Assembly (NCBI GenBank): GCA_900544875.1
Contig: UQWS01000007.1
Span: 36,774 to 100,773, forward strand
DNA: 64,000 bases
Source: an uncultured Collinsella sp.
GTDB taxonomy: Bacteria; Actinomycetota; Coriobacteriia; Coriobacteriales; Coriobacteriaceae
Direction of reading: 5' to 3'
The position numbers and the translations under genes are program-made. Below the pieces are notes generated by a model that was given only the letters and a program-made list of their open reading frames with translations, did not search any database and had not been told where the DNA came from. Shown here piece by piece: positions 37,016-45,493 of this stretch; the first letter of the stretch is position 1, and each line of letters starts with the position of its first letter.

Positions 37016-38059
37016 TTAAGCATTGGTCTGGACGAAGCCGCCATCAAACGCATTGGCCTCGAGCACGCGGGCACAGCCGTTAACAACGTTATCGAGCGCC
37101 GTGGGGCTGACGTTGACCGAAACGCCGGTCTCATCGCGCAGGCGCACGTCGAGACCGCGCAGCAGCGCGCCGCCTCCAGTCAGCAAAATGCCATAGTACA
37201 TAAGGTCCGAGGCAAGATCGGGAGGCGTAGCGTCGAGCGCGTCCTTGACGGCCTTGGCCATCTCGTCGAGCGGCTTGTTGAGTGCGCGACGAATCTCCTC
37301 GCTCTCGATGCGCACGGTCTTGGGCAGACCGGTGATCACGTCGCGGCCGTTGACCTCGACGTCGAGCTCGTCCTTGAGCGGCACGGCGGAGCCGACCTTA
37401 ATCTTGATGTCCTCTGCCGTACGCTCGCCGATGGCAAGGTTGTAGGCATCGCGAACGTGCGTGAGGATAGCCTGGTCGAACTCATCGCCGGCAATACGGA
37501 TGGACTGCGAGACGACGATACCGCCCATAGCGATAACGGCAACCTCGGTGGTACCGCCACCGATGTCGATGACCATGGAGCCGGTGGGCTCCTCGACGGG
37601 CAGGTCGGCGCCGATAGCGGCAGCCATGGGCTCTTCGATCAGATAGGCCTGGCGGGCACCGGCCTGGATCGTGGCCTCAAAGACAGCGCGCTTCTCGACC
37701 GACGTGACGCCGGAGGGAACGCAGACGACAACACGCGGACGCGGAGTCCACGGATAGCGCTTCTCGGACGCCTTGTCGATAAAGTAGCGAAGCATGGCCT
37801 CGGTAACATCGAAGTCGGCGATGACGCCGTCCTTCAGGGGACGAACGGCCACGATGTTGCCGGGCGTACGGCCGAGCATGCGCTTTGCCTCGATACCGAC
37901 CGCCAGGATGCGCTCGTCGTTCTTGTCGATGGCGACTACAGAGGGCTCGCGAATGACGATACCCTTCCCGCGCACGGAGACAAGCGTATTTGCGGTGCCG
38001 AGGTCGATGGCAAGATCGCCCGCATAGCTACCGAAGAACATATCCATCAAAGAAAACAA
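37016..38059 (-). CDS. mreB: Rod shape-determining actin MreB
   Basis: Membrane-bound actin filament guiding side-wall synthesis. 347 residues; phosphate-1 loop DLGTANT at 19-25, phosphate-2 DIGGGTTEVAV, and adenosine loop LTGGGALLRG. The N-terminus MFSLMDMFFG is an amphipathic membrane-binding helix. TTG start at 38059, five bases after GGAG. First gene of the mreBCD-mrdA-rodA series. Confidence 0.97.
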   Translation of the reverse strand: MFSLMDMFFGSYAGDLAIDLGTANTLVSVRGKGIVIREPSVVAIDKNDERILAVGIEAKRMLGRTPGNIVAVRPLKDGVIADFDVTEAMLRYFIDKASEKRYPWTPRPRVVVCVPSGVTSVEKRAVFEATIQAGARQAYLIEEPMAAAIGADLPVEEPTGSMVIDIGGGTTEVAVIAMGGIVVSQSIRIAGDEFDQAILTHVRDAYNLAIGERTAEDIKIKVGSAVPLKDELDVEVNGRDVITGLPKTVRIESEEIRRALNKPLDEMAKAVKDALDATPPDLASDLMYYGILLTGGGALLRGLDVRLRDETGVSVNVSPTALDNVVNGCARVLEANAFDGGFVQTNA

Positions 38060-38119
38060 CGCAACTCCTGATGTGTTGGATGATTGCTGGAAAACTACTA
38101 GCTCATCATACTAGCGCAA

Positions 38120-38152
38120 GCCCGACACCTCACTTGCGGTGAAGCGCCGGGC
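38120..38152 (-). terminator. Hairpin between the TPR gene and mreB
   Basis: A 14-bp stem including G-U pairs (38120-38133 with 38139-38152) and a 5-base loop, 22 bp after the TPR-gene stop. No T run follows. A TATGAT just downstream may be the -10 box of mreB. Confidence 0.55.
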
Positions 38153-38174
38153 AAAGCTAAATCCCATAAGGTCA

Positions 38175-39479
38175 CTACTGGTTGTCAGCAGCCGAGAAAT
38201 CCATATCGAGCGAAGAAACGGCCCAGCCGATATGGTTATCGGAGCGCACGAATTTGACGGTGTACTCCTGCTCGCCGCCCTTGGACAGCGATGCCTTCAC
38301 CTTGGCGGTCGTCTCGGTCATGGACTGATCCATGCCCTCGACGGACACGGTGGCACCCTGCGGAATCGAGGAGATGATCATCGACTTAGCGTCCTCGGAC
38401 AGGCTCGAGGCCAGGCAAGACTCGGCCTTTGCGGTGTCACCGTCGCCGGCAGCCTGGAACAGATCGGCAACGACAGACTCCTGAGACGGGAAGCCAAAGC
38501 CGCGCGTGTAGGCAAAGCCCAGACCGCCCGCGGCGATCAAAATGAGCAGAAGCAGCACGATGAAGACTTTGAGGCCCGTGTGGCGATGGCGACGACGGAC
38601 CTTGGCCTGCTTGCGATCCTGACGGTCCTGCTGGACCATCTCGGACTCGGACAGCGTAAAGAAGCCGGTGTCCGAGGGATCAGGCATAAACTGACCGGTC
38701 GCGCCCGTAGGATCGAGCGGATCGACGGCAGGAGCGTCCATCGCGGGCGCCGGAGCCGTGGCCATAGCCGTCTGGGCAGACAGCGCGGCAAGCGAATCCT
38801 GCACGCGGGCAAGCTCATCGGCCTGCTCTGAGGTGAGCTGGTAGATGCCATCGGCAGTAGCGGCATTAAAGGCGTCGAGTGCGTCGGAGGGACGGCCGGC
38901 GGCAGAAAGCGCCTGACCCATGCCGGCGTTGAGCGCACGCGTGTCGTCGCGGGGGCCGGCGAAGTCGATAGCCGTGCGGTAGGTCTCCACGGCATCCGCC
39001 GGACGGCCGAGCTTAATGAAGCAACGACCGAGCTCGCCGAGTGCGGCGGCAGGAGCCGGATTGGCGCCGTCGATGGCAGCCTGACGGAAGGCGGTTCCCG
39101 CGTTGGCATAGTCGCCCGACTGGAACAGCGCATTGCCCAGGCCCAGATAGGCCTTGAACGGCGTGGCATAGGAAGCATCCTGCGTAGCGGCAGAGAAAGC
39201 CTGAGCGGCCGTCGTGTAGTCGCCCACGGCGGCGAGCGCCTTGCCGCGGTTGGTGAGCAGCGCGCCGCGCTTGCCGTAGGTACCGTCGTTGAGGGCGGCG
39301 GCATAGGCCTCGGCGGCCTCGGCATACATGCCCAGGTGCATCAAGGCGTTGCCACGAAGGTGATCGGCCTCGCCTATAATCTCATCGGGAGTCTTTGCCG
39401 CCCCAAGCATCTGGGCTGCAGCGGAAAAATCACCCGCGCGGTAAGCGGCGCGGCCCTGTTGGATCAGCTGGCTATTCAA
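38175..39479 (-). CDS. TPR-repeat membrane protein with extracytoplasmic domain
   Basis: 434 residues. Residues 5-215 are a run of about six tetratricopeptide-like repeats (ALMHLGMYAEAAEAYAAAL, ALFQSGDYANAGTAF). A Pro/Ala-rich linker and a strongly basic patch (KVRRRHRHTG) lead to one membrane helix at 302-324, and a 110-residue C-terminal domain. The basic patch predicts TPRs inside and the C-terminal domain outside. The C-terminal domain may resemble small secreted beta folds (DUF4878-like); not certain. TTG start with AAAGGGG upstream. Function unknown; likely a scaffold. Confidence 0.75.
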   Translation of the reverse strand: MNSQLIQQGRAAYRAGDFSAAAQMLGAAKTPDEIIGEADHLRGNALMHLGMYAEAAEAYAAALNDGTYGKRGALLTNRGKALAAVGDYTTAAQAFSAATQDASYATPFKAYLGLGNALFQSGDYANAGTAFRQAAIDGANPAPAAALGELGRCFIKLGRPADAVETYRTAIDFAGPRDDTRALNAGMGQALSAAGRPSDALDAFNAATADGIYQLTSEQADELARVQDSLAALSAQTAMATAPAPAMDAPAVDPLDPTGATGQFMPDPSDTGFFTLSESEMVQQDRQDRKQAKVRRRHRHTGLKVFIVLLLLILIAAGGLGFAYTRGFGFPSQESVVADLFQAAGDGDTAKAESCLASSLSEDAKSMIISSIPQGATVSVEGMDQSMTETTAKVKASLSKGGEQEYTVKFVRSDNHIGWAVSSLDMDFSAADNQ

Positions 39480-39490
39480 GGAAGTCCCCT

Positions 39491-40033
39491 TTACTCGTGA
39501 ACGATCTCGACATGAAAGATCTCGTCGCCGGCACGCAGCTGCGAAATCACATCGAGACCCTCGACCGTGGTACCAAAGACGGTGTAACCGGAATCGAGAT
39601 TATGCTGGGCACCCAGGCAGAAGTAGAACTGCGAACCCGCGGAATCGGGGTCCATGGAGCGTGCCATGGCAAGGGCGCCATCGACATGGCTGTTGCGCGG
39701 ATTGGTGGCAAACTCGCCCTTGATGCAGTAGCCGGGGCCACCGGTACCGGGCATGCCGTCGGGGCCCTCAAGACCGGCAGCGACGTCGGCGCCGGACATG
39801 TCGCGGGTATTGGGGTCCCCGCCCTGGATAACAAAACCGGGCACATAGCGATGGAACTTAAGGCCATCATAGAAGCCCATCGTGGAAAGCTCGCAGAAGT
39901 TCGCGACATGAATGGGAGCGCCCTCGCCGTCAAACTTGACCTTGATGGTACCCTTCGACGTCTCGATTACGGCACACTCGTCGCCGACAAGTTGATACTC
40001 GGGCGTGTAGAGCTTTTTCTTAAAACCAAACAT
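39491..40033 (-). CDS. Cyclophilin-type peptidyl-prolyl isomerase
   Basis: 180-residue cytosolic cyclophilin; FHRYVPGFVIQGGDP contains the catalytic Arg, with the AGSQFYF and HNLDSGYTVFG motifs all intact. There is no signal peptide, so it acts in the cytoplasm. It is 11 bp upstream of the TPR gene in the same direction. Confidence 0.93.
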   Translation of the reverse strand: MFGFKKKLYTPEYQLVGDECAVIETSKGTIKVKFDGEGAPIHVANFCELSTMGFYDGLKFHRYVPGFVIQGGDPNTRDMSGADVAAGLEGPDGMPGTGGPGYCIKGEFATNPRNSHVDGALAMARSMDPDSAGSQFYFCLGAQHNLDSGYTVFGTTVEGLDVISQLRAGDEIFHVEIVHE

Positions 40034-40140
40034 GTGGTTCCTTCCTCGTGCGTTTAAAGCATATTTGTACGAATTGTAGCAATAAGCACGGGCTTACATC
40101 AATTGCGCACGTAGGTTATGCCGACTATGGCGAACTAATT

Positions 40141-41283
40141 TTAGGAACGCTGCTGCGGCTTCCAGGAAACCACATTGGCATCGTACTGGTTCAGCGCGCT
40201 GTTGCCGCCCTGCGCGATGGGCGCCAGGATCTCGCTTTGGTGGGAACTCATCGACTCGCCATCGGGAATGGCCAGCGAGATATCCCAGCTCTGGCAGATC
40301 ACGTCGACGCGCTCATACATCCACTCAGCAAGCTGCTTTAAGTGGGCGATGTCATCCGCATAGACCGTATCGTCCTGTACTTTCAGGTTGTTGAGCTCAT
40401 CTTGCGTCTTTTTGATCTGGTCGCGCAGGGCGTAGGCACTCTGCGACAGCTCCTGACGGGTGGACAGCGGCGTTCGGAGATAACCGTTGTTAAAGGAATC
40501 GATGACCTCGCCGATCTGGTCCTCGTCAGCGTAGGACACGATGGTCTGATACAGACCGTCGAGCCTGGTATAGAGCTGATCATCGGTGAGCACGGTTTCT
40601 TCCTGAACCACCTCGGCAGAATCGCCCTGCTTGGTATCGTCCTCAGTCGCCTCGCCCTTTTGACGCGTGGGGAAGGTGGTTTGTGCAGCTTGGCCAAACT
40701 GGTCGTAGAAGCCAGGCATAACACCCATGGGATCGGTCGTCACGAACCAATAGGCACCACCGCACACGACGGCAAGGACCGCGATGATAATGAGCGGCTT
40801 GGGAATATGACGCTTATGCTTGTGATAGGCGTCCTCGTCGGGGTGCACCTTGCGCTTGGGTTTTTGAGCATCGTCATGCAGGGAAACGGGCGTGGGAATA
40901 TCGACCTTGGGGATACCGAAATCCTTATCGAAAGCTGGCAGCACGCAGGTCTCATTGGGGTCGGCGGCGTCCGAAAGCACCGCAGCGGCAGAGGCCGGCG
41001 CATGCGGCACCTCGGTATCGATCTGCTCTTGCGTTAGGCGCGGAAAGCCCGCCGTGCGGCCCGCTGCCAGGTCGGACGCGGCCGCGTCCTCGGAGAGGAT
41101 ACCCGGAGCGGGGCGTCCGCATTTGGGGCACGTACGATCATGCGGAGAAAGACGGGCACCGCAGCCCTCACAGAACACGAACTCGGTGTGCTCGGGACCA
41201 TCGCCCGGACCCACATAGGCGTTGCAGTAGGGGCAGAACGAGGCGCCGTCCTCGATAGTCTTAAGGCAATGCGGGCAGATCAC
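40141..41283 (-). CDS. Zinc-ribbon membrane protein of unknown function
   Basis: 380 residues from GTG 41283, supported by AGAGG five bases upstream. Two zinc ribbons are built from CxxC pairs at Cys3/6, 17/20, 38/41 and 52/55. A disordered acidic linker, a His/Lys-rich patch and one membrane helix (about 164-181) follow, then a mostly helical C-terminal domain outside the membrane. Same architecture idea as the TPR protein two genes downstream: a cytoplasmic protein-binding module tethered to an external domain. Confidence 0.75.
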   Translation of the reverse strand: MICPHCLKTIEDGASFCPYCNAYVGPGDGPEHTEFVFCEGCGARLSPHDRTCPKCGRPAPGILSEDAAASDLAAGRTAGFPRLTQEQIDTEVPHAPASAAAVLSDAADPNETCVLPAFDKDFGIPKVDIPTPVSLHDDAQKPKRKVHPDEDAYHKHKRHIPKPLIIIAVLAVVCGGAYWFVTTDPMGVMPGFYDQFGQAAQTTFPTRQKGEATEDDTKQGDSAEVVQEETVLTDDQLYTRLDGLYQTIVSYADEDQIGEVIDSFNNGYLRTPLSTRQELSQSAYALRDQIKKTQDELNNLKVQDDTVYADDIAHLKQLAEWMYERVDVICQSWDISLAIPDGESMSSHQSEILAPIAQGGNSALNQYDANVVSWKPQQRS

Positions 41284-41386
41284 GGCATCCTCTTTTCGAA
41301 GCAATTCAAATAATCGAGGTTAGAGCATAACATCGCCACGGCCCCACAGGAGCAAGGCACCAATTCAACATCGCCAGGGCGCGTAG

Positions 41387-44110
41387 TTACTTCTTCTTTT
41401 TGCTCGGCATCGAGACTTTGATGCCTTGGGCGGACTTGGTTACGCGGGAGCGCTTGGCGCCCGTGGGCTTCTTTTTCTTGGGCTGGGCCTGGGCCACGCC
41501 CTCGAGTGCGCGGGCCTCGGCCTCACGAACGGTGCGAGCTTCGCGGCGCTGCGCCATGTCGGCGGCGACGCGCTTGGCAAAACGCTCCGCCGTCGAACCC
41601 GTCGAGCTCACCTTGCCGCCACCGCGACCCAGGCGGACGCGAACACCGCGGCCAAAACCAGTTGCGGCATGACGACGACGCGGCTTGAGAGAATCAATCA
41701 TCGTGGCGAGCTTAAAGAACACCGAGCAGGTAAAGGCCACGATGACAGCCAAGATAACCATCTGGCCCATCGACAGGTTGGCAATAGACAGCAGCTTCGG
41801 GAATCCGATAACGCCCACCAGGATGCCGGCGACCACAAACACAAAGAGCACCACACGTAAGGGCGTGAGAGGCTGCGAGATGCGCCAGATCAGGCTGACG
41901 CTCGCCGCGCACGACGTAAGCAGGCACATCGTAGACAGCGTAAGCTGGCTAAAGCCGAACACGCGCGCCACAAAGATATCGAGCGCCGCGGCCAAAATGA
42001 CCGCAATCGATGCCGGCAGTGCCCGCTTGAGCACGTTCGTCAGGAACGACCCCTTCACGCGAGCATTGTTGGGCTCCAGGCCCAACACAAAGCCCGGCGC
42101 GCCGATGCAGAAGAAGTTGATGAGCGTCATCTGGATGGGCTCGAAGGGGTACGGCGGCAGCGCGATGCACAGCGCCGCCAGGCCCATCGAGAACAGCGTC
42201 TTAGTCAGGAAAAGCGAAGCCGAACGCTGCAGGTTGTTGATGGAGCGACGGCCCTCGGCCACCACGGCGGGCATCGAGGCAAAGTCGTTGTCGACGAGCA
42301 CGATCTCGGCCACGTTACGCGCGGCATCGGAGCCGGCCGCCATGGCCACGGAGCAGTCGGCCTCCTTGAGCGCCAGCACGTCGTTGACGCCGTCGCCTGT
42401 CATGGCCACGGTGTGCTCGCGGCGCTTGAGCGCCTGCACGAGCTCGCGCTTCTGCTGCGGGGTCACACGACCAAAGACATGGTAGCGGTCCACTGCGGCA
42501 TCGAGCTTGGCCGGCGTATCGAGCGTCGTGGCGTCCACATAAGCGTCCGCCCCCGGCACGCCCACCACGCGAGCGATCGACGACACCGTACGCGGGTCGT
42601 CGCCACTGATCACGTTGAGGGTCACGCCCTGCTCGTTAAAGTAACCGATGGTCTCGGCCGCCGAGGTACGAATCTCGTCGCGGATGGTCACAAAGCCCAC
42701 GGGCTCGGCCTCGCCCGCCATATCGCCATCGGGCGTAAAGCCGTCCACGCGCGCCACCACGAGCACGCGGCAGGTATCGGCAAGCTCGGCGACACGGTTC
42801 TCGACCTGGGCAAACGCACGATCAGAGAGCACAAACTGCGCCGCACCCATCACATAGGAGCCCTGCGCAAACGACGCGCCGCTCCACTTTTTGGAGGACG
42901 AGAACGGAATGACCGACAGCGGCTCGGACACCTCGACCGGGCGATCGGCGTAATAGTTGAGCAGCGCCTGGCAGGTCTCGTTGGCATCGACCGAAGTCGC
43001 ACGTGCCACGTTAGCCAGCGCAAAATCGAGCACCGTGGTATCGACGGGAACGGCGGCTTCGCCCTCCCCCGCGCCCATGCCAAAGCCCTCGATCGGCAGC
43101 GGATACGTGCCCTCGACCTCCATGCGACCCGACGTGATGGTGCCCGTCTTGTCCAGGCACAGCACGTCGACGCGCGCGAGCGTCTCGATGCAGTAGAGCT
43201 GCTGCGCCAGCACCTTGCGGCGGGCCAGGCGCACCGTGGCGATGGCGAGCACCGACGAGGTCAGCAGCACCAGGCCTTGCGGGATCATGCCCAGCAGGGC
43301 GCCCACCGTGGACAGCAGCGCCGACGAGGGCACGCGGCCGGCCAGCAGCTCGGAGAAGCACCACGAAAGCGCGCTATTGCCTGGGGTTCCCGCGGCATCC
43401 CACAGCTCGCTCACGCTCGAGGCAAACAACGCCAAACCGAGCGGGATCATGATGATGCTCGCAAAGCGCACGATGGCGTTAAGCGCGTTCATGATCTCGG
43501 AATTGACCCTTTTGACGTACTTGGCCTCGTTATTAATTTTGGCCACGTAGTTGTCGGCGCCGACATGGATCACGCGGGCGCGCAGCAGACCCGAGTCGAT
43601 AAAGCTGCCGCTCATGAGCTCGGAACCGGGCTGTTTCTTAATGAGGTCGCTCTCACCCGTCAGCAGGCTCTCGTTCACGAGCGCCTCGCCCGAAACCACC
43701 ACGGCGTCAGCGGGGATCTGGTCGCCGCGCCCCAGGCGGATGATGTCGTCGAGCACGATCTGGTCCAGGTCGAGCTCCACCTCGGAGCCGTCGCGCACCG
43801 CGATGGCCTTCTTGGAGGTCAGCAGCGTGAGCTTATCGACCATCTTCTTGGAACGCATGGACTGAATGACGCCAATAGCGGTATTGAGGAACACCACGAA
43901 CAGGAACGTCAGATTCTTAAACGAACCGGTCAAAATAACCAGGAACGCCAAGATCACGTTGATCAAATTGAACAGCGTGCAGAGGTTCTCGATGATGAGC
44001 TCTTTGACCGACTTGGTCTTGAGCTCCATGTTGCGGTTGATCTTACCGGCGGCGATGCGCTCCTCGACCTCGGCGGTCGAGAGTCCGCGCTCGATATCCG
44101 TTGCTGCCAT
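41387..44110 (-). CDS. P-type cation-transporting ATPase, CtpE-like
   Basis: 907 residues from ATG 44110 (in-frame starts at 44122 and 44125 are possible). Actuator loop LTGESD, phosphorylation site DKTGT (Asp320), hinge TGDGVND, and about ten helices. Helix M4 reads GMIPQGLVLLTS where calcium pumps have PEGL; PQGL is seen in the CtpE-type group, so calcium is a reasonable guess but the ion is not determined. The last 110 residues form a very basic tail rich in Arg and Lys ending KKKK. Confidence 0.88.
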   Translation of the reverse strand: MAATDIERGLSTAEVEERIAAGKINRNMELKTKSVKELIIENLCTLFNLINVILAFLVILTGSFKNLTFLFVVFLNTAIGVIQSMRSKKMVDKLTLLTSKKAIAVRDGSEVELDLDQIVLDDIIRLGRGDQIPADAVVVSGEALVNESLLTGESDLIKKQPGSELMSGSFIDSGLLRARVIHVGADNYVAKINNEAKYVKRVNSEIMNALNAIVRFASIIMIPLGLALFASSVSELWDAAGTPGNSALSWCFSELLAGRVPSSALLSTVGALLGMIPQGLVLLTSSVLAIATVRLARRKVLAQQLYCIETLARVDVLCLDKTGTITSGRMEVEGTYPLPIEGFGMGAGEGEAAVPVDTTVLDFALANVARATSVDANETCQALLNYYADRPVEVSEPLSVIPFSSSKKWSGASFAQGSYVMGAAQFVLSDRAFAQVENRVAELADTCRVLVVARVDGFTPDGDMAGEAEPVGFVTIRDEIRTSAAETIGYFNEQGVTLNVISGDDPRTVSSIARVVGVPGADAYVDATTLDTPAKLDAAVDRYHVFGRVTPQQKRELVQALKRREHTVAMTGDGVNDVLALKEADCSVAMAAGSDAARNVAEIVLVDNDFASMPAVVAEGRRSINNLQRSASLFLTKTLFSMGLAALCIALPPYPFEPIQMTLINFFCIGAPGFVLGLEPNNARVKGSFLTNVLKRALPASIAVILAAALDIFVARVFGFSQLTLSTMCLLTSCAASVSLIWRISQPLTPLRVVLFVFVVAGILVGVIGFPKLLSIANLSMGQMVILAVIVAFTCSVFFKLATMIDSLKPRRRHAATGFGRGVRVRLGRGGGKVSSTGSTAERFAKRVAADMAQRREARTVREAEARALEGVAQAQPKKKKPTGAKRSRVTKSAQGIKVSMPSKKKK

Positions 44111-44141
44111 ACCACGTCCCATCACGTCGCGTCGGTATAAG

Positions 44142-44175
44142 AAAAACCGCCCGGACCATGCGAGGTTCGGACGGT
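44142..44175 (-). terminator. Terminator of tRNA-Arg(CCG)
   Basis: A 12-bp stem with one A-C mismatch (44146-44157 with 44164-44175), followed on the minus strand by five T, 11 bp past the tRNA. Confidence 0.8.
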
Positions 44176-44186
44176 CTCACGTTCGA

Positions 44187-44263
44187 TGGTGCCCCATGTT
44201 GGATTCGAACCAACGGCCTTCTGCTCCGGAGGCAGACGCTCTAATCCCCTGAGCTAATAGGGC
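44187..44263 (-). tRNA. tRNA-Arg (anticodon CCG)
   Basis: 77 nt including an encoded CCA. Acceptor GCCCTAT pairs with ATGGGGC (one G-U), D arm GCTC/GAGC, anticodon stem TCTGC/GCAGA with loop CTCCGGA, T arm GTTGG/CCAAC with TTCGAAT. Reads CGG codons. Confidence 0.95.
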
Positions 44264-44274
44264 CAACGTTTGGC

Positions 44275-44304
44275 ATTATACCCAAGTGCACCACGGGCTA
44301 TCAA
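44275..44304 (-). promoter_or_regulatory. Promoter of tRNA-Arg(CCG)
   Basis: On the minus strand TTGATA (44299-44304), 18-bp spacer, perfect TATAAT (44275-44280); start predicted near 44268, five bases before the mature tRNA. The divergent plus-strand side (44305-44394) leads into the aro operon. Confidence 0.8.
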
Positions 44305-44380
44305 AATAAAAGAAAAAGCTTTGCAATTCCGAGGAAGACGCGGCTCAACGGCCCACTTTAGAAGGCAAAAGCGAGTCAGA

Positions 44381-44389
44381 TAGTATAAA
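44381..44389 (+). promoter_or_regulatory. Probable -10 of the aro operon
   Basis: Overlapping candidates TAGTAT (44381-44386) and TATAAA (44384-44389). A -35 is unclear (TTTAGA at 44358-44363 at best). Either places the transcript start near 44395. Confidence 0.45.
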
Positions 44390-44394
44390 CTCTC

Positions 44395-44457
44395 ATGCAC
44401 CATATGTACACGGCTCGCGATGCGGGCCGTTTTTGCAAGGGCTATCCATCGAGGTGA
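44395..44457 (+). CDS. Possible 20-codon leader peptide of the aro operon
   Basis: ATG CAC CAT ATG TAC ... encodes MHHMYTARDAGRFCKGYPSR and stops in the ribosome binding site of DAHP synthase. It holds two Tyr and one Phe codon and spans the terminator-like hairpin at 44410-44434. If transcription begins at 44395 its ATG would be at the 5' end (leaderless). No homologue known to me; it may also be chance. Confidence 0.3.
   Translation: MHHMYTARDAGRFCKGYPSR
44410..44434 (+). promoter_or_regulatory. Terminator-like hairpin in the aro leader (possible attenuator)
   Basis: A 9-bp stem with one G-U pair (44410-44418 with 44422-44430), three-base loop, and a run of five T. It lies on the coding strand between the promoter and DAHP synthase, with no plus-strand gene upstream that would need a terminator. 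Confidence 0.55.
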
Positions 44458-44467
44458 GAGGCACACC

Positions 44468-45490
44468 ATGATTGCAATTTTAAAAGAGAGCGCCAGCGAC
44501 GAGGCCGTCAGCCATATCGTCAGCTGGATTGAGAAAAAGGGCCTGAAGACCGATGTCTCGCGCGGCGAGAATGAGACGATCATCGGCCTGGTGGGCGATA
44601 CGACCAAGATCGACCCGTTCCTGCTCGAGTCCATGGATGTCGTCGAGCGCGTGCAGCGCGTCTCCGAGCCGTTCAAGCGCGCCAACCGCAAGTTCCACCC
44701 CGAGGACTCCGTCATCGACTGCGGCCACGGCGTCAAGATCGGCGGCGATCAGTTCCAGGTCATCGCCGGCCCGTGCTCCGTCGAGGGCGAGAACCTCATC
44801 CGCATCGCCCGCCGCGTGAAGGCCGCCGGCGCCACGATGCTGCGCGGCGGTGCCTACAAGCCCCGCACATCCCCTTACGCCTACCAGGGCATGGGCCCCG
44901 CCGGTCTGGACCTGCTGTGCGAGGCGTCTGCCGAGCTCGACATGCCGATCGTCACCGAGATCATGGACCCGCGCGACGTGCAGGTCTTCCTGGACAAGAA
45001 GATCGACGTCATGCAGATCGGTGCCCGCAACGCCCAGAACTTCCCTCTGCTCAAAGAGGTCGGCAAGACCAAGACCCCGATCCTGCTCAAGCGCGGCATG
45101 TCCGGCACGATCGATGAGCTGCTCATGGCCGCCGAGTACATAATGAGCGAGGGCAACGACAACGTCATCCTGTGCGAGCGCGGCATCCGCACCTTCGAGA
45201 CCCGCACCCGCAACACCTTCGACCTCAACGCCGTGCCGGTGCTGCACCACCTGTCGCACCTGCCCGTCGTCGCCGACCCCAGCCACGCCACCGGCTACAC
45301 CCGCTACGTTGAGCCCATGGCGCTCGCCGCGACCGCCTGCGGTGCCAACGGCCTGGAGATCGAGGTCCACGACGAGCCCAGCCGCGCATGGTCCGACGGC
45401 GCTCAGGCCCTCACCCCCGATCAGTTCGACGACACCATGCGCCGCATCCGCGCCATCCGCGATGTCGTCTGCCAAGAGACCATGGAGTAG
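44468..45490 (+). CDS. aroF: 3-deoxy-7-phosphoheptulonate (DAHP) synthase, type I beta
   Basis: First step of the shikimate pathway: PEP + erythrose 4-phosphate to DAHP. 340 residues from ATG 44468 with GAGGTGAGAGG upstream. A ferredoxin-like regulatory domain (residues 1-70, IAILKESASDEAV) precedes the barrel, as in Thermotoga DAHP synthase, where Tyr and Phe bind. Barrel motifs: IAGPCSVEG, RGGAYKPRTSPYAYQG, DPSHATG. First gene of the aromatic operon. Confidence 0.96.
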   Translation: MIAILKESASDEAVSHIVSWIEKKGLKTDVSRGENETIIGLVGDTTKIDPFLLESMDVVERVQRVSEPFKRANRKFHPEDSVIDCGHGVKIGGDQFQVIAGPCSVEGENLIRIARRVKAAGATMLRGGAYKPRTSPYAYQGMGPAGLDLLCEASAELDMPIVTEIMDPRDVQVFLDKKIDVMQIGARNAQNFPLLKEVGKTKTPILLKRGMSGTIDELLMAAEYIMSEGNDNVILCERGIRTFETRTRNTFDLNAVPVLHHLSHLPVVADPSHATGYTRYVEPMALAATACGANGLEIEVHDEPSRAWSDGAQALTPDQFDDTMRRIRAIRDVVCQETME

Positions 45491-45493
45491 GCC

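Noticed and set aside
44480..45475. 331-codon minus-strand frame opposite DAHP synthase, and similar ones opposite tyrA and glf
   Set aside because: Shadows of strongly conserved genes; no promoter, ribosome site or domain.
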